Below are positions 17,014 through 24,693 of a stretch of DNA of 64,000 nucleotides, piece after piece. Source of the DNA: Desulfosarcina alkanivorans (GTDB lineage: Bacteria; Desulfobacterota; Desulfobacteria; Desulfobacterales; Desulfosarcinaceae); NCBI RefSeq assembly GCF_009688945.1, contig NZ_AP021874.1, forward strand, positions 2,666,001 to 2,730,000, given 5' to 3'. The notes under the pieces were generated by a model. It did not search any database. It had not been told where the DNA came from and worked only from the letters and a program-made list of their open reading frames with translations. The position numbers and the translations under genes were made by a program. The number at the start of each line of letters is the position of its first letter. Position 1 is the first letter of the stretch.

Positions 17014-18147
17014 ATGAAAAAAATGATTATTGCATCACTGGTACTGGCAGCGGTGCTTATCGGTTATCAGCAGGTCAGAAGCATGGATGACAAGATGGAG
17101 AAACCCATGGATAAAATGGCTGAACACACGCTATCGGCCGTCTTTGCCGGCGGCTGTTTCTGGTGCACCGAATCGGATTTCGAACAGGTGGACGGCGTTC
17201 TCCAGGTGGTGTCGGGCTACACCGGCGGACGAATGGAAAACCCGACCTATAAGCAGGTATCGGCCGGCGGGACCGGCCATGTCGAGGCCGTTAAAGTAAT
17301 TTACGACCCGACCCGGATATCCTACGACCAACTGCTGGCGGTCTTCTGGCGCCACGTGGACCCCACCGATGCCGGCGGCCAGTTTGTGGATCGGGGCGAT
17401 CAGTACCGCAGTGTCATTTTCTACGCTACCGATGAAGAGCGCCAGATGGCAGAAGCGTCCAAGCGAGCCCTGGATGCATCCGGCCGCTTCGATCGGCCGG
17501 TGGTGACCGACATTCTCCCGCTGGGCACGTTCTACGAGGCCGAAGCGTACCACCAGGATTATTACAAGAAAAATGCGCTGCGCTACAAATGGTACCGATC
17601 CGGCTCGGGAAGGGACCGGTTTCTTGAGATGACCTGGGCCAGGGAGGAAATGAACATGGAGAAAAAGATGTCTTCCCCGGGGGCGGCGGTGCAAAAATCC
17701 GAGCCCCCCTATGACATCCCCCCGGATGAAACGCTCAAAAAAACCCTGACCCCGGAGCAGTACCGGGTGGCCAGGGAAGACGGCACCGAGCCGCCCTTCA
17801 ATAACGAATTCTGGGACAACCACGAACCGGGCATTTATGTGGATGTCGTATCCGGGGAACCGTTGTTCAGCTCCACCGACAAATTCGATTCGGGAACCGG
17901 CTGGCCCAGCTTCACGCGTCCGCTGAATCCGAAGAACGTGGTGGAGAAAAAAGATTCCAGCTTTTTCATGGTACGCACCGAGGTGCGCAGCAAGCACGCC
18001 GACTCCCATCTGGGACATGTCTTTGAAGACGGCCCCGACCCCACCGGACTTCGCTACTGCATCAACTCGGCGTCCCTGAAGTTCATTCCCGCCGATGAGC
18101 TGGATCAATCCGGTTATGGCCGCTACCGGAAGCTGTTCGACGAATAG
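17014..18147 (+). CDS. msrAB: Exported MsrA-MsrB fusion methionine sulfoxide reductase
   Basis: 377 residues. The ATG at 17014 follows a strong AGGAGGTGTGAA site; the frame is open from 16948. A hydrophobic N-terminus ([18 protein letters not shown]) is a signal peptide or anchor, so the enzyme works outside the cytoplasm. The MsrA domain covers ~40-200 with catalytic Cys51 in AGGCFWC and the family GYTGG. The MsrB domain covers ~235-370 with [17 protein letters not shown] and catalytic Cys349 in [10 protein letters not shown]. The usual zinc CxxC in the MsrB part is replaced by VDVVSG, as in the PilB-type fusions. It repairs both S and R methionine sulfoxides in envelope proteins; the electron donor is not encoded nearby. 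Confidence 0.95.
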   Translation: MKKMIIASLVLAAVLIGYQQVRSMDDKMEKPMDKMAEHTLSAVFAGGCFWCTESDFEQVDGVLQVVSGYTGGRMENPTYKQVSAGGTGHVEAVKVIYDPTRISYDQLLAVFWRHVDPTDAGGQFVDRGDQYRSVIFYATDEERQMAEASKRALDASGRFDRPVVTDILPLGTFYEAEAYHQDYYKKNALRYKWYRSGSGRDRFLEMTWAREEMNMEKKMSSPGAAVQKSEPPYDIPPDETLKKTLTPEQYRVAREDGTEPPFNNEFWDNHEPGIYVDVVSGEPLFSSTDKFDSGTGWPSFTRPLNPKNVVEKKDSSFFMVRTEVRSKHADSHLGHVFEDGPDPTGLRYCINSASLKFIPADELDQSGYGRYRKLFDE

Positions 18148-18154
18148 AGGGATT

Positions 18155-18354
18155 GGGACCTGGTTTGTGGTTGGTTGTTTGTGGTTGGTGTTGGTGGTTT
18201 CAGTGCTCGGGGATGTGGGATATGGGTTCGGGGTTCGACATCGGCCCTCAATCCCTCAATCCCCAAATTCCTTAATTCATCCTTCGTCCCTCGCCTCTCG
18301 TCTCTGGTTGCTGGTCGCCACTCAAAGCCACAGACCAGAAACCACAAACGACAA
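18155..18354. repeat. Degenerate heptad inverted-repeat element (copy near korC-1)
   Basis: The left arm (18159-18201) is a run of 7-bp-period G/T-rich units such as GGTTTGT and GGTTGGT. The right arm (18328-18353) is A/C-rich and close to its reverse complement. Between them are further 7-bp-period pyrimidine units (TTCGTCC, CTCGCCT, CTCGTCT, CTGGTTG, CTGGTCG). The element separates msrAB from korC and is noncoding. A breakpoint of the Kor duplication lies inside it at 18305. Confidence 0.75.
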
Positions 18355-18362
18355 GCCGGGCT

Positions 18363-18905
18363 TTAACCGGCGTTCCGGCCCAGTTCCAGCCCCAGTTCCA
18401 GGGCCTGGTGGTTCATCTCCAGAAAACCCGACGGGATGCGCTGCTCCAGAACCTTCATGATCGACGCCGGCTGCACCAGGCCGGTCATCCCCACCACCGC
18501 CCCCAGCATGCAGATGTTGAACACGATCGGCTTGCCGATCCGGTCCATGACCGTCTCGTACATGGGCAGCTGACGCTGGCGGGCGTCCACCTTCAGCTGC
18601 GGCCGGACGAAACGCGTGTCCATGATCAAAAGACCTCCGGGGCGGATGATGTCGTAAAACGTGTTGTACGACTCCTGGGTCAGGCACACCAGCACGTTGG
18701 GCTGGATCACCTTGGGAAAGTTGATCTGGGTGTCAGAGATGATCACGTCGGAGCGCGTCGCGCCCCCGCGCGCCGCGGCACCGTAAGCCTGCGTCTGAAC
18801 CGCCGTCAGATCTTCGTGAAGCACCGCCGACTCGGCAAGGATGATCGCCGCCGTGATCACCCCCTGGCCGCCAGACCCCGAAAATACCATTCTGCATCGT
18901 TCCAT
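18363..18905 (-). CDS. korC: 2-oxoacid:ferredoxin oxidoreductase, gamma subunit (copy 1)
   Basis: A 180-residue gamma-type subunit with the diagnostic MVFSGSGGQGVITAA at the N-terminus, followed by AVQTQAYGAAARGGATRSDVIIS and the C-terminal NICMLGAVVGMTGLVQ. In the four-subunit 2-oxoglutarate/2-oxoisovalerate type enzymes this chain completes the CoA-dependent decarboxylase with alpha and beta. It is the last gene of korD-A-B-C; its ATG at 18905 abuts the korB stop. The protein is identical to that of copy 2 (33093-33635). Naming it Kor rests on the four-subunit layout; a Vor or Ior specificity is possible. Confidence 0.92.
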   Translation of the reverse strand: MERCRMVFSGSGGQGVITAAIILAESAVLHEDLTAVQTQAYGAAARGGATRSDVIISDTQINFPKVIQPNVLVCLTQESYNTFYDIIRPGGLLIMDTRFVRPQLKVDARQRQLPMYETVMDRIGKPIVFNICMLGAVVGMTGLVQPASIMKVLEQRIPSGFLEMNHQALELGLELGRNAG

Positions 18906-19709
18906 CTATCGTCCCCCCATGGCCCGCTCGATGATCCGGTTGTACTCGCTGCAGTACTCGGGCTTGTCCGTCTGTACGAATATACCCCGCTCGATCAGAT
19001 CCGGGTTCTCCGCCTTTTTCTTCGAGCCGATGGGCACCGTCATCTCCTTCATGCGCGTCATCATGTCCACGGCGCTGCCCAGCCGGTTCTTGCGTCCGAA
19101 GTAGGTCGGGCACTGGCTCATCACCTCCACCACCGAAAACCCCTCGTGCAGCACCGCGCTGCGGATGATGTCCGCCATCTGCTGCACGTGGTAGGTCGTG
19201 GTGCGCGCAACGAACGTCGCACCGGCCGCCCGGGCCATCTCCACCACGTCGAAACCCTGGTCGATGTTGCTGTACGGCGCCGTCGTCGCCATCATCCCCG
19301 GGCCCGTCAGCGGACTGTACTGGCCCCCGGTCATCCCGTAGATGCGGTTGTTCATCACGATGGCCGTGATGTCGATGTTGCGCCGCGCCGCGTGGATGAA
19401 GTGGTTGCCACCGATGGACAGCGCGTCCCCGTCGCCCATGGGAACGATCACGTTCAGCTCCGGCTTGCTCAGCTTCACACCCGTGGCGAACGCCAGGGCC
19501 CGACCGTGGATCGTGTGCAGGGTGTGAAAATCCATGTACCCCGAAATGCGCGACGAGCAACCGATGCCCGACACCATCACGATCTCGTTGCGGCTCATCC
19601 CCAGCCGCTCCACCGCGCGGATCAGGCCGTTGAGGACGATCCCGTGACCGCAGCCCGGACACCACAGGTGGGGAAAAAACCGCTCCCGGATATAGTCGTT
19701 GACTGCCAT
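18906..19709 (-). CDS. korB: 2-oxoacid:ferredoxin oxidoreductase, beta subunit (TPP-binding, copy 1)
   Basis: A 267-residue beta subunit. The TPP site is visible: GDGDALSIGGNHFIHAARRNIDITAIVMNN (GDG...NN motif, residues ~92-121). The Cys ligands expected for the beta-chain cluster include LWCPGCGHG near residue 17 and GIGCSSR near 49. It binds thiamine diphosphate and carries out the decarboxylation of the 2-oxoacid, passing electrons to Fe-S centres. It starts 1 bp after the korA stop and abuts korC, so the genes are translationally coupled. The protein is identical to the copy at 33636-34439. Confidence 0.95.
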   Translation of the reverse strand: MAVNDYIRERFFPHLWCPGCGHGIVLNGLIRAVERLGMSRNEIVMVSGIGCSSRISGYMDFHTLHTIHGRALAFATGVKLSKPELNVIVPMGDGDALSIGGNHFIHAARRNIDITAIVMNNRIYGMTGGQYSPLTGPGMMATTAPYSNIDQGFDVVEMARAAGATFVARTTTYHVQQMADIIRSAVLHEGFSVVEVMSQCPTYFGRKNRLGSAVDMMTRMKEMTVPIGSKKKAENPDLIERGIFVQTDKPEYCSEYNRIIERAMGGR

Positions 19710-19710
19710 C

Positions 19711-20859
19711 TTAGACCCCCTTGCCCTTGATCAGGCGAAGTATGTTCTTGATGTCCGTGGGCGTGATGAACGCGCCGTCGATTCGGTTGGCCAGAAACAC
19801 CCGCTCCGGGTGGTCCACCGTGGTCTTGACCATCTGGCACACCTGCCCCATGTTCATCTCCACCACCACCGTGGTCCTGGCCGCGTTGCAGTACTGGCGG
19901 ATGACCTCCGCCGGAAACGGCCACAGCGTCTGCAGTTCCAGAAGGCCGATCTTCTCTCCGCGCGGCCGCAGGCTCTCCACGATGTGCAGCGCACTGCGCG
20001 CTGACGAACCGAACGACACCAGCACCGTCTCCGCGTCCTCCAGGTAAAACGTCTTGTAGCGCGCCATCTGGGCCGCGTTGTTCTCGATCTTGTCCACCAG
20101 GTGACGCAGCAGCCCGTGAACGATCTTGGGGTTGTCCGACGGAAACCCCCACATGTCGTGCACCAGACCGGTCACGTTGTAGCGGTGAACCCCGCCGAAG
20201 TCGCTCATGGGCAGCCGCCCGTCTTCGCGCGGCAGGTAGGGATGGTAGTCCACCCCCCCCTTGACCGCCGTGCGCAGCCGCTCCACCAGCGGGATCTCCC
20301 CCGGCTCCGGGATCTCAAGCCGCTCGCGCATGTGGCCGACCACCTCGTCGAACAGCAGCACCACCGGCGTGCGGAAGGTCTCGGCGATGTTGAAGGCCTC
20401 GACCGTCATGGCGAACACGTCCTGGTGGTTCGACGCCGTCAGCGCAACGATGCTGTGGTCCCCGTGGGTCCCCCAGCGCGCCTGCATCACGTCTCCCTGG
20501 CTCACGTGGGTCGGCACCCCCGTCGACGGACCCCCGCGCTGGACGTTCACGATCACGCACGGAATCTCCGCCATCACCGCGTAACCCAGCGCCTCCTGCT
20601 TGAGCGAAAACCCAGGCCCCGACGTGGCCGTCAGCACCTTGTGCCCGGTCAAAGACGCGCCGATGACCGCGCACATGGAGGCGATCTCGTCCTCCATCTG
20701 GATGAACTTGCCGCCGATCTGCGGCAGCCGTTTCGATAAATGCTCGGCAATCTCCGTCGACGGCGTGATCGGGTAGCCGGCGAAAAAATCCAGCCCCGCG
20801 TAAAGCGCCCCTTCCACGCAGGCCTGGTTGCCCTGGATGAATTTAATCTGTCTGGTCAT
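19711..20859 (-). CDS. korA: 2-oxoacid:ferredoxin oxidoreductase, alpha subunit (copy 1)
   Basis: A 382-residue alpha subunit from the ATG at 20859, the start shared with the second copy; a longer frame to 20928 runs into the diverged spacer and is not conserved. Motifs: GNQACVEGALYAGLDFFAGYPITPSTEI (alpha-chain signature), MEDEIASMCAVIGASLTGHKVLTATSGPG, and QRGGPSTGVPT. The chain contains the pyrimidine-binding and transketolase C-like domains of the enzyme that converts 2-oxoacid plus CoA to acyl-CoA, CO2 and reduced ferredoxin. The length and QRGGPSTG motif are typical of the 2-oxoglutarate type. Identical in protein sequence to copy 2. Confidence 0.95.
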   Translation of the reverse strand: MTRQIKFIQGNQACVEGALYAGLDFFAGYPITPSTEIAEHLSKRLPQIGGKFIQMEDEIASMCAVIGASLTGHKVLTATSGPGFSLKQEALGYAVMAEIPCVIVNVQRGGPSTGVPTHVSQGDVMQARWGTHGDHSIVALTASNHQDVFAMTVEAFNIAETFRTPVVLLFDEVVGHMRERLEIPEPGEIPLVERLRTAVKGGVDYHPYLPREDGRLPMSDFGGVHRYNVTGLVHDMWGFPSDNPKIVHGLLRHLVDKIENNAAQMARYKTFYLEDAETVLVSFGSSARSALHIVESLRPRGEKIGLLELQTLWPFPAEVIRQYCNAARTTVVVEMNMGQVCQMVKTTVDHPERVFLANRIDGAFITPTDIKNILRLIKGKGV

Positions 20860-20930
20860 GGCTTTGCCTTTACACTCCGTTATTGTCTGGTTTCTCTGTA
20901 CTGACCGGAAACCATCTTTATCCATCACCC

Positions 20931-21031
20931 GAATTCAGGAGGCCGAATCCAGAATTCAGAAGGAAAGGATGTCGCCTTCGGCGGCACCGATTTATTCTGA
21001 CTTCTGACTCCCGGCTTCTGGCTTCTGATCC
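20931..21031. repeat. Heptad inverted-repeat element between korD and korA (copy 1)
   Basis: The left arm (20931-20965) reads GAATTCA, GGAGGCC, GAATCCA, GAATTCA. The right arm (20995-21031) reads TTCTGAC, TTCTGAC, TCCCGGC, TTCTGGC and TTCTGAT, roughly the reverse complement. The right arm overlaps the 3' end of korD and encodes its last residues. The same element is at 35652-35752. Confidence 0.8.
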
Positions 21032-21231
21032 GCCACCGTCACCTCGATGGCCAGGTCCGGGCAGCGCAGTTCGCACAGCCGGCAGGCGATGCAGTCCTCA
21101 ATACGCACCGCCACCGCCTTGTCCTGAGCGTCCAGTTCCAGTACCGACTTCGGGCAGAACGCCACGCAGATCCCGCAGCCCTTGCACCAGTCCCGGTTGA
21201 TCCGGTGTTCCTTCAACTTTGTTTTTGGCAT
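20992..21231 (-). CDS. korD: 2-oxoacid:ferredoxin oxidoreductase, ferredoxin subunit (delta, copy 1)
   Basis: A 79-residue 2x[4Fe-4S] ferredoxin with CKGCGICVAFCP and CIACRLCELRCP, preceded by the KorD-typical HRINRDWCKGCGIC. It accepts electrons from the alpha/beta core. First gene of the operon. The last ~13 residues (ADQKPEAGSQKSE) are encoded by the right arm of a 7-bp-period repeat element, so the tail is repeat-derived rather than part of the ferredoxin fold. Sequence identity with the second copy ends 3 bp upstream of the ATG, so the two operons have different promoters. Confidence 0.94.
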   Translation of the reverse strand: MPKTKLKEHRINRDWCKGCGICVAFCPKSVLELDAQDKAVAVRIEDCIACRLCELRCPDLAIEVTVADQKPEAGSQKSE

Positions 21232-21302
21232 GTTACCTGTGATTCCTTATTCTTTTCCAAACAGCGGGTTTCATATTCTCCGGCACATAAACATAAAGCC
21301 GC

Positions 21303-21983
21303 TTACCGCTTTTTAAGCTTCTGGTAATAGGAGTGGACCGTATAGACCGCCGCAAGGGGATTGTGGCCGGTTACCCGGTCTTTGGCGGCCAGTACGGTGC
21401 TGAAGGCCTCGGCTCTTTTGAGAAACATGGCGTCGTGCCCCACACAAAGGCCGAGCACTACGTTCAGATCAGTCTCTTCCCGATTCAATATTTCGGCCTG
21501 AAGCAAAGGGTTGCACATGGTTTCATAGCTCCCGACGTTCACTTTTTCAGCATCGGTGAGCCCGATCGCCTCCTTGGCGATACCGCCGCAATTGCAGGAA
21601 ACGGAAGCCAGTACAAATCCTTGAGATTCAAATATGTCAGCGACGAGGCCCGCTTCCTTTTGCAGTCCTCCGCAAAAGGCGAGCCCCAGCTTGCGGCAGC
21701 CGAGCTTTTTGGCAAACTCGACGGTTTCCTGAATTCGAGACTTGGTCGGCTGAAGAACATAGGGCCCCGGATTGCGGTTGGCGTAGCATTCGGCTTCCTG
21801 GATCGAGGCCATTCGTGCGAATTCGGCAACTGCCGGATAATGGTAGCTATCGAGAATTTTCTCTGCGAGTTCACGATAGTTGACGGTAGGACAAAATTCT
21901 GGATGACGACCGCCGGATTCCCTTTTACATATTTTTTCGTTATTGGGGATACGGCATCTTGCGCAATGGGCTCTGCTTTCCAT
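21303..21983 (-). CDS. DUF1847 cysteine-rich metal-binding protein
   Basis: A 226-residue protein. The N-terminal Cys pattern (CARCRI...C...FCP) resembles a small metal-binding ribbon. Inside are LGLAFCGGLQKEAGLVADIFESQGF, SVSCNCGGIAKE and MCNPLLQAEILNREETDLNVVLGLCVGHDAMFLKRAEA, hallmarks of the DUF1847 family seen in anaerobes. The Cys residues in CGG, CNCGG, MCNP and GLCVGHD suggest metal or Fe-S binding. Biochemical function is unknown. The gene lies 71 bp upstream of korD copy 1 on the same strand and may share its transcript. Confidence 0.86.
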   Translation of the reverse strand: MESRAHCARCRIPNNEKICKRESGGRHPEFCPTVNYRELAEKILDSYHYPAVAEFARMASIQEAECYANRNPGPYVLQPTKSRIQETVEFAKKLGCRKLGLAFCGGLQKEAGLVADIFESQGFVLASVSCNCGGIAKEAIGLTDAEKVNVGSYETMCNPLLQAEILNREETDLNVVLGLCVGHDAMFLKRAEAFSTVLAAKDRVTGHNPLAAVYTVHSYYQKLKKR

Positions 21984-22050
21984 TACAGCTCCTGTTCGAA
22001 AAAGAATTTAGTGTTCCGCCTGTTTTTAGGTCATCTATTTCCATTATGGT

Positions 22051-23331
22051 TCAATCGCCCATCCTGCTCTCCTCGCTGAAAAAGGAGATGCAGACCAGAA
22101 GAAAAACGCTTGTAATCAGAAAAAAAACCAGGGCCGGCGTGTATGCCTCGGGCGGATAGGCGCCACCCGTTTTTCCGGTCCTGTCCATAATCCATCCCGT
22201 CAGCGGCTGGTAAACGGCGGCGCTTAAAAATGCGAAAAAGTTGACGCTTCCCACCGCTGTGCCGGCCATCCAACCGGGAAAAAGCTCTTTGGCTGCGGCA
22301 AAGGCGACCACCGCCACCCCGTTGCCGAAAATCCCGAACAGAAAAAACAGCGGAAAGAGGGCTGCGTATGACAGGCGGGTCCTGAACGAAAAGATCAGGA
22401 TCCAGAGAATGACCTGCACCAGGGAGGCGAACCAGACCACCGTCTTTCTTCGACGTACCATCCGGTCCGAGATGCGGCCCAGCAAAGGGCCGCCGGCGAT
22501 GGTACCCAAAGCGATCATGGCCAGAATGTTTCCGGTTTCGGATTTGGAAAGACCGCAGACATCCATCAGGAAAGGACCCGCCCACAACCCGCAGAACCCG
22601 AAGAGGATGCCACCGAAAAAGAAAAACCAGCCGGCCAGCGGCCAGAATCGGCCGGTGGACAACACGACCCCCAGACCGGTCCATACCCCGGGTCGACGGT
22701 CGACTGAATTCACCTTGCCGGCGTCCACCGATCCCGGTGGTGGTTCCGGCACCACCAGCCAGGTGGCCACGGCCAACAGGATCGTCAGGCTGCCGATGCC
22801 GGCAAAAGTCCCCCGCCATCCGAAGAAAGCCGTCATCCATGTCAGGGGGGTGGCGGCAACAAACCAACCGACGCCGCCCATGGCCAACAGCAACCCGGAT
22901 ACCGCCGCGTACTCCTTGGGATTGAACAGACCGGCGCAAACCCGCATGGCCGGCACGAAAACAGCGGAAAGACCGAGGCCGACCAGGATCCGGGCAGCCG
23001 TGGCCACATGGAAATTGGGTGCCAGTCCAAAGAGAATCGCTCCGGCGGCACCCAGGGTCGAAAACAGCGCAATGGTTTTGCGGGCGCCCCAGCTGTCCGC
23101 CAGCACCCCCACCGGCAGCTGCATCAGGGCGTAGGGATAGAAATAGCCAGAGGAAAGCAGGCCCAGGGAAGCCCCGCTGATGGAAAAAGCCGACACCAGC
23201 TCCCGGGTCATGAGTGCCGGAGAGACCCGGTGGAAGTAGACCAGCAGGTACTGGAGCGACAGGATCGCAAAGACCGCCCACCGATATCCGGTTTGCCCCG
23301 TGGCCCTGGCCAGCGGTTGCGAAAAAGCCAT
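22051..23331 (-). CDS. MFS transporter
   Basis: 426 residues from the ATG at 23331, which has a G-rich ribosome site (GAGGGGGGGACAGT) 17 bp past the stop of the upstream gene; the frame is open to 23379. About twelve membrane segments. The motif-A loop GVLADSWGARKTI lies between helices 2 and 3 and a GRISDRMVRRRKT loop lies in the second half. Arg in YFHRVSPALM of helix 1 is typical of the anion:cation symporter-like group. It is next to an FAD/Fe-S oxidoreductase unit, so it may import or export the organic acid that unit handles. Substrate is inference. Confidence 0.9.
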   Translation of the reverse strand: MAFSQPLARATGQTGYRWAVFAILSLQYLLVYFHRVSPALMTRELVSAFSISGASLGLLSSGYFYPYALMQLPVGVLADSWGARKTIALFSTLGAAGAILFGLAPNFHVATAARILVGLGLSAVFVPAMRVCAGLFNPKEYAAVSGLLLAMGGVGWFVAATPLTWMTAFFGWRGTFAGIGSLTILLAVATWLVVPEPPPGSVDAGKVNSVDRRPGVWTGLGVVLSTGRFWPLAGWFFFFGGILFGFCGLWAGPFLMDVCGLSKSETGNILAMIALGTIAGGPLLGRISDRMVRRRKTVVWFASLVQVILWILIFSFRTRLSYAALFPLFFLFGIFGNGVAVVAFAAAKELFPGWMAGTAVGSVNFFAFLSAAVYQPLTGWIMDRTGKTGGAYPPEAYTPALVFFLITSVFLLVCISFFSEESRMGD

Positions 23332-23348
23332 ACTGTCCCCCCCTCCCG

Positions 23349-24365
23349 CTACCATTTTGAGGACGGCGCGGCGAAACACCGGTGCAGGAGTTCTCCCATG
23401 TCCCAGACCCGGATGCTCAGGTCCTTCTCATGCTTCATCAGGTTGATGAGGCAGATGGGGCATGCCACCAGAACGTCACGGCATCGCCCGGCCAGCTCTC
23501 TGGCCCGGATGCATGAGATCGACCGGCTCAGATCCGCGTAGGCATATTCGACCGGCCCGCCGCAGCAGGCGGTGTTGACGCGATTGTTTTCGGGTTCGAC
23601 CACCTCGACGCCCATCCGGGACAAAACGGTCCGGGCAGGCTCCACGACACCCAGGTCCCGGGTCATCACACACGAGTCGTGCAGGACGATTCTTTCCGGA
23701 ATCCCGTCCGGCCTGATTGCTGGAAAGATGGTTTCGGTTTGTGCAAGTACTTCCAGGTAATGGCGAACGTTCAGGTTGAAGCCCGGAATATAGCGGGGGT
23801 ATATCTTTCGAAGCATGAAGGTGGTGTGGGGATCGACCGTCACAACCGTCTGGCTTCCGGATGCGTTGAGCGTCCGGTATACCTCTCGGGCGATGGGGAC
23901 GACCGCCTCTTCCAGCCCCAGGTCGTATAACAGGACCCCGCTGTAAAGCTCGTTCTCATGGAGGTAAGCCGGCGGCGTACCGGCCCTTTTCAGGGCGGCA
24001 ACAATGCCCTTGAGGGCGGATTCGGACCGTTCCCGGACATCTCCCTCGCGCCGGGCGCCCAGGCGGATAATGGGATCGGCGGCTATGGCACCGGCCATCT
24101 CGGCCATTTTCGCGAACGCCTTGACCGACAGCATCGGTAGCAGCGGCTGTGCGGCCGCTGCCATTTCCGTGGTCTGAACCACGTAGGGAAGCATCTGGTA
24201 CATCCGGGCCGTATAGAGCAGCGCCGCGCCGCGAGCCGGCAGACCCAGCCCGCCGGCCCACCGCGTCCAGTACGCATTTTTCAAGCCCAGCGGATCCCCG
24301 GTCCGTTCCAGGTTGCCGCGGATGGTGTTCAGGGCCTGTGAAATCAAGACCTTAGAGTTTCGCAT
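23349..24365 (-). CDS. CCG-domain Fe-S oxidoreductase subunit (HdrD/GlpC-like)
   Basis: 338 residues. The ATG at 24365 follows AGGGAGGAAAAC and overlaps the end of the upstream Fe-S gene by 14 bp. One clear CCG (cysteine-rich) domain lies in the C-terminal half: HDSC, then ACCGGPVEY, then VACPICLINL, the motif that holds a noncubane cluster in heterodisulfide reductase and in GlpC/LldE-type proteins. The N-terminal half has no canonical second CCG. Together with the ferredoxin-like protein and the FAD oxidase upstream it should form a membrane-associated 2-hydroxyacid dehydrogenase that passes electrons to quinone or another carrier. Confidence 0.88.
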   Translation of the reverse strand: MRNSKVLISQALNTIRGNLERTGDPLGLKNAYWTRWAGGLGLPARGAALLYTARMYQMLPYVVQTTEMAAAAQPLLPMLSVKAFAKMAEMAGAIAADPIIRLGARREGDVRERSESALKGIVAALKRAGTPPAYLHENELYSGVLLYDLGLEEAVVPIAREVYRTLNASGSQTVVTVDPHTTFMLRKIYPRYIPGFNLNVRHYLEVLAQTETIFPAIRPDGIPERIVLHDSCVMTRDLGVVEPARTVLSRMGVEVVEPENNRVNTACCGGPVEYAYADLSRSISCIRARELAGRCRDVLVACPICLINLMKHEKDLSIRVWDMGELLHRCFAAPSSKW

Positions 24366-24693
24366 GTTTTCCTCCCTGAACCAACCGATCCGAAAGCAGA
24401 CGGCGGCCACGCTGGATCAGTTCACAGATATCCAGATTCTGTCCCTTGCTCTTGCAAACAACCTCACAGCGGCGGCATTGCAGGCAGCTGTAAAGGCAGT
24501 ATGTCAGCGCATCGTCCAATTCAAGCACGCCGTTGAGCAGGTGTTTTACAATTTGCATGCGTCCGTACGAGGAAAAGCTCTCGACGCCCCCGAAGGCCTG
24601 GTAGGTGGGGCAGACATCCACGCAAAACCTGCACGAACGGCATTTGGCCAGTTCCTGAAGAAGCAGTTCCTGTTCCCTGTCGTCTCTGTTCAC
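24352..24693 (-). CDS. 4Fe-4S dicluster protein (HdrC/GlpC N-terminal-like)
   Basis: A 113-residue all-helical ferredoxin-type protein with two clusters: CRSCRFCVDVCP near residue 18 and CLQCRRCEVVCK near 70. This is the N-terminal module of GlcF/GlpC proteins as a separate chain; the CCG module is the next gene. The GTG start overlaps the FAD-oxidase stop by 4 bp (GTGA), which implies translational coupling. It would relay electrons from the flavin subunit to the CCG subunit. Confidence 0.9.
   Translation of the reverse strand: MNRDDREQELLLQELAKCRSCRFCVDVCPTYQAFGGVESFSSYGRMQIVKHLLNGVLELDDALTYCLYSCLQCRRCEVVCKSKGQNLDICELIQRGRRLLSDRLVQGGKHAKL

Larger units (their letters stand above)
18305..21234. 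repeat. Long direct repeat, copy 1 (korDABC operon)
   Basis: This segment matches 33035-35955 in the same orientation. In korCBA (18363-20859) I count 7 single-base differences, all silent (18762, 18885, 19969, 20167, 20338, 20494, 20584). korD is identical. Only the korD-korA spacer (20870-20930 against 35600-35651) has diverged and differs by 9 bp in length. Copies are 14.7 kb apart. Confidence 0.97.

Noticed and set aside
18408-19730. 440-codon plus-strand frame opposite korC/korB, also present in the second copy
   Set aside because: It is preserved only because the DNA is duplicated; its sequence is Arg/His-rich and antisense to the TPP subunit.
18305-21234. Assembly duplication of one kor operon
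   Set aside because: Seven scattered substitutions, a diverged spacer and different flanks make a simple assembly copy unlikely, although only long reads would exclude it.
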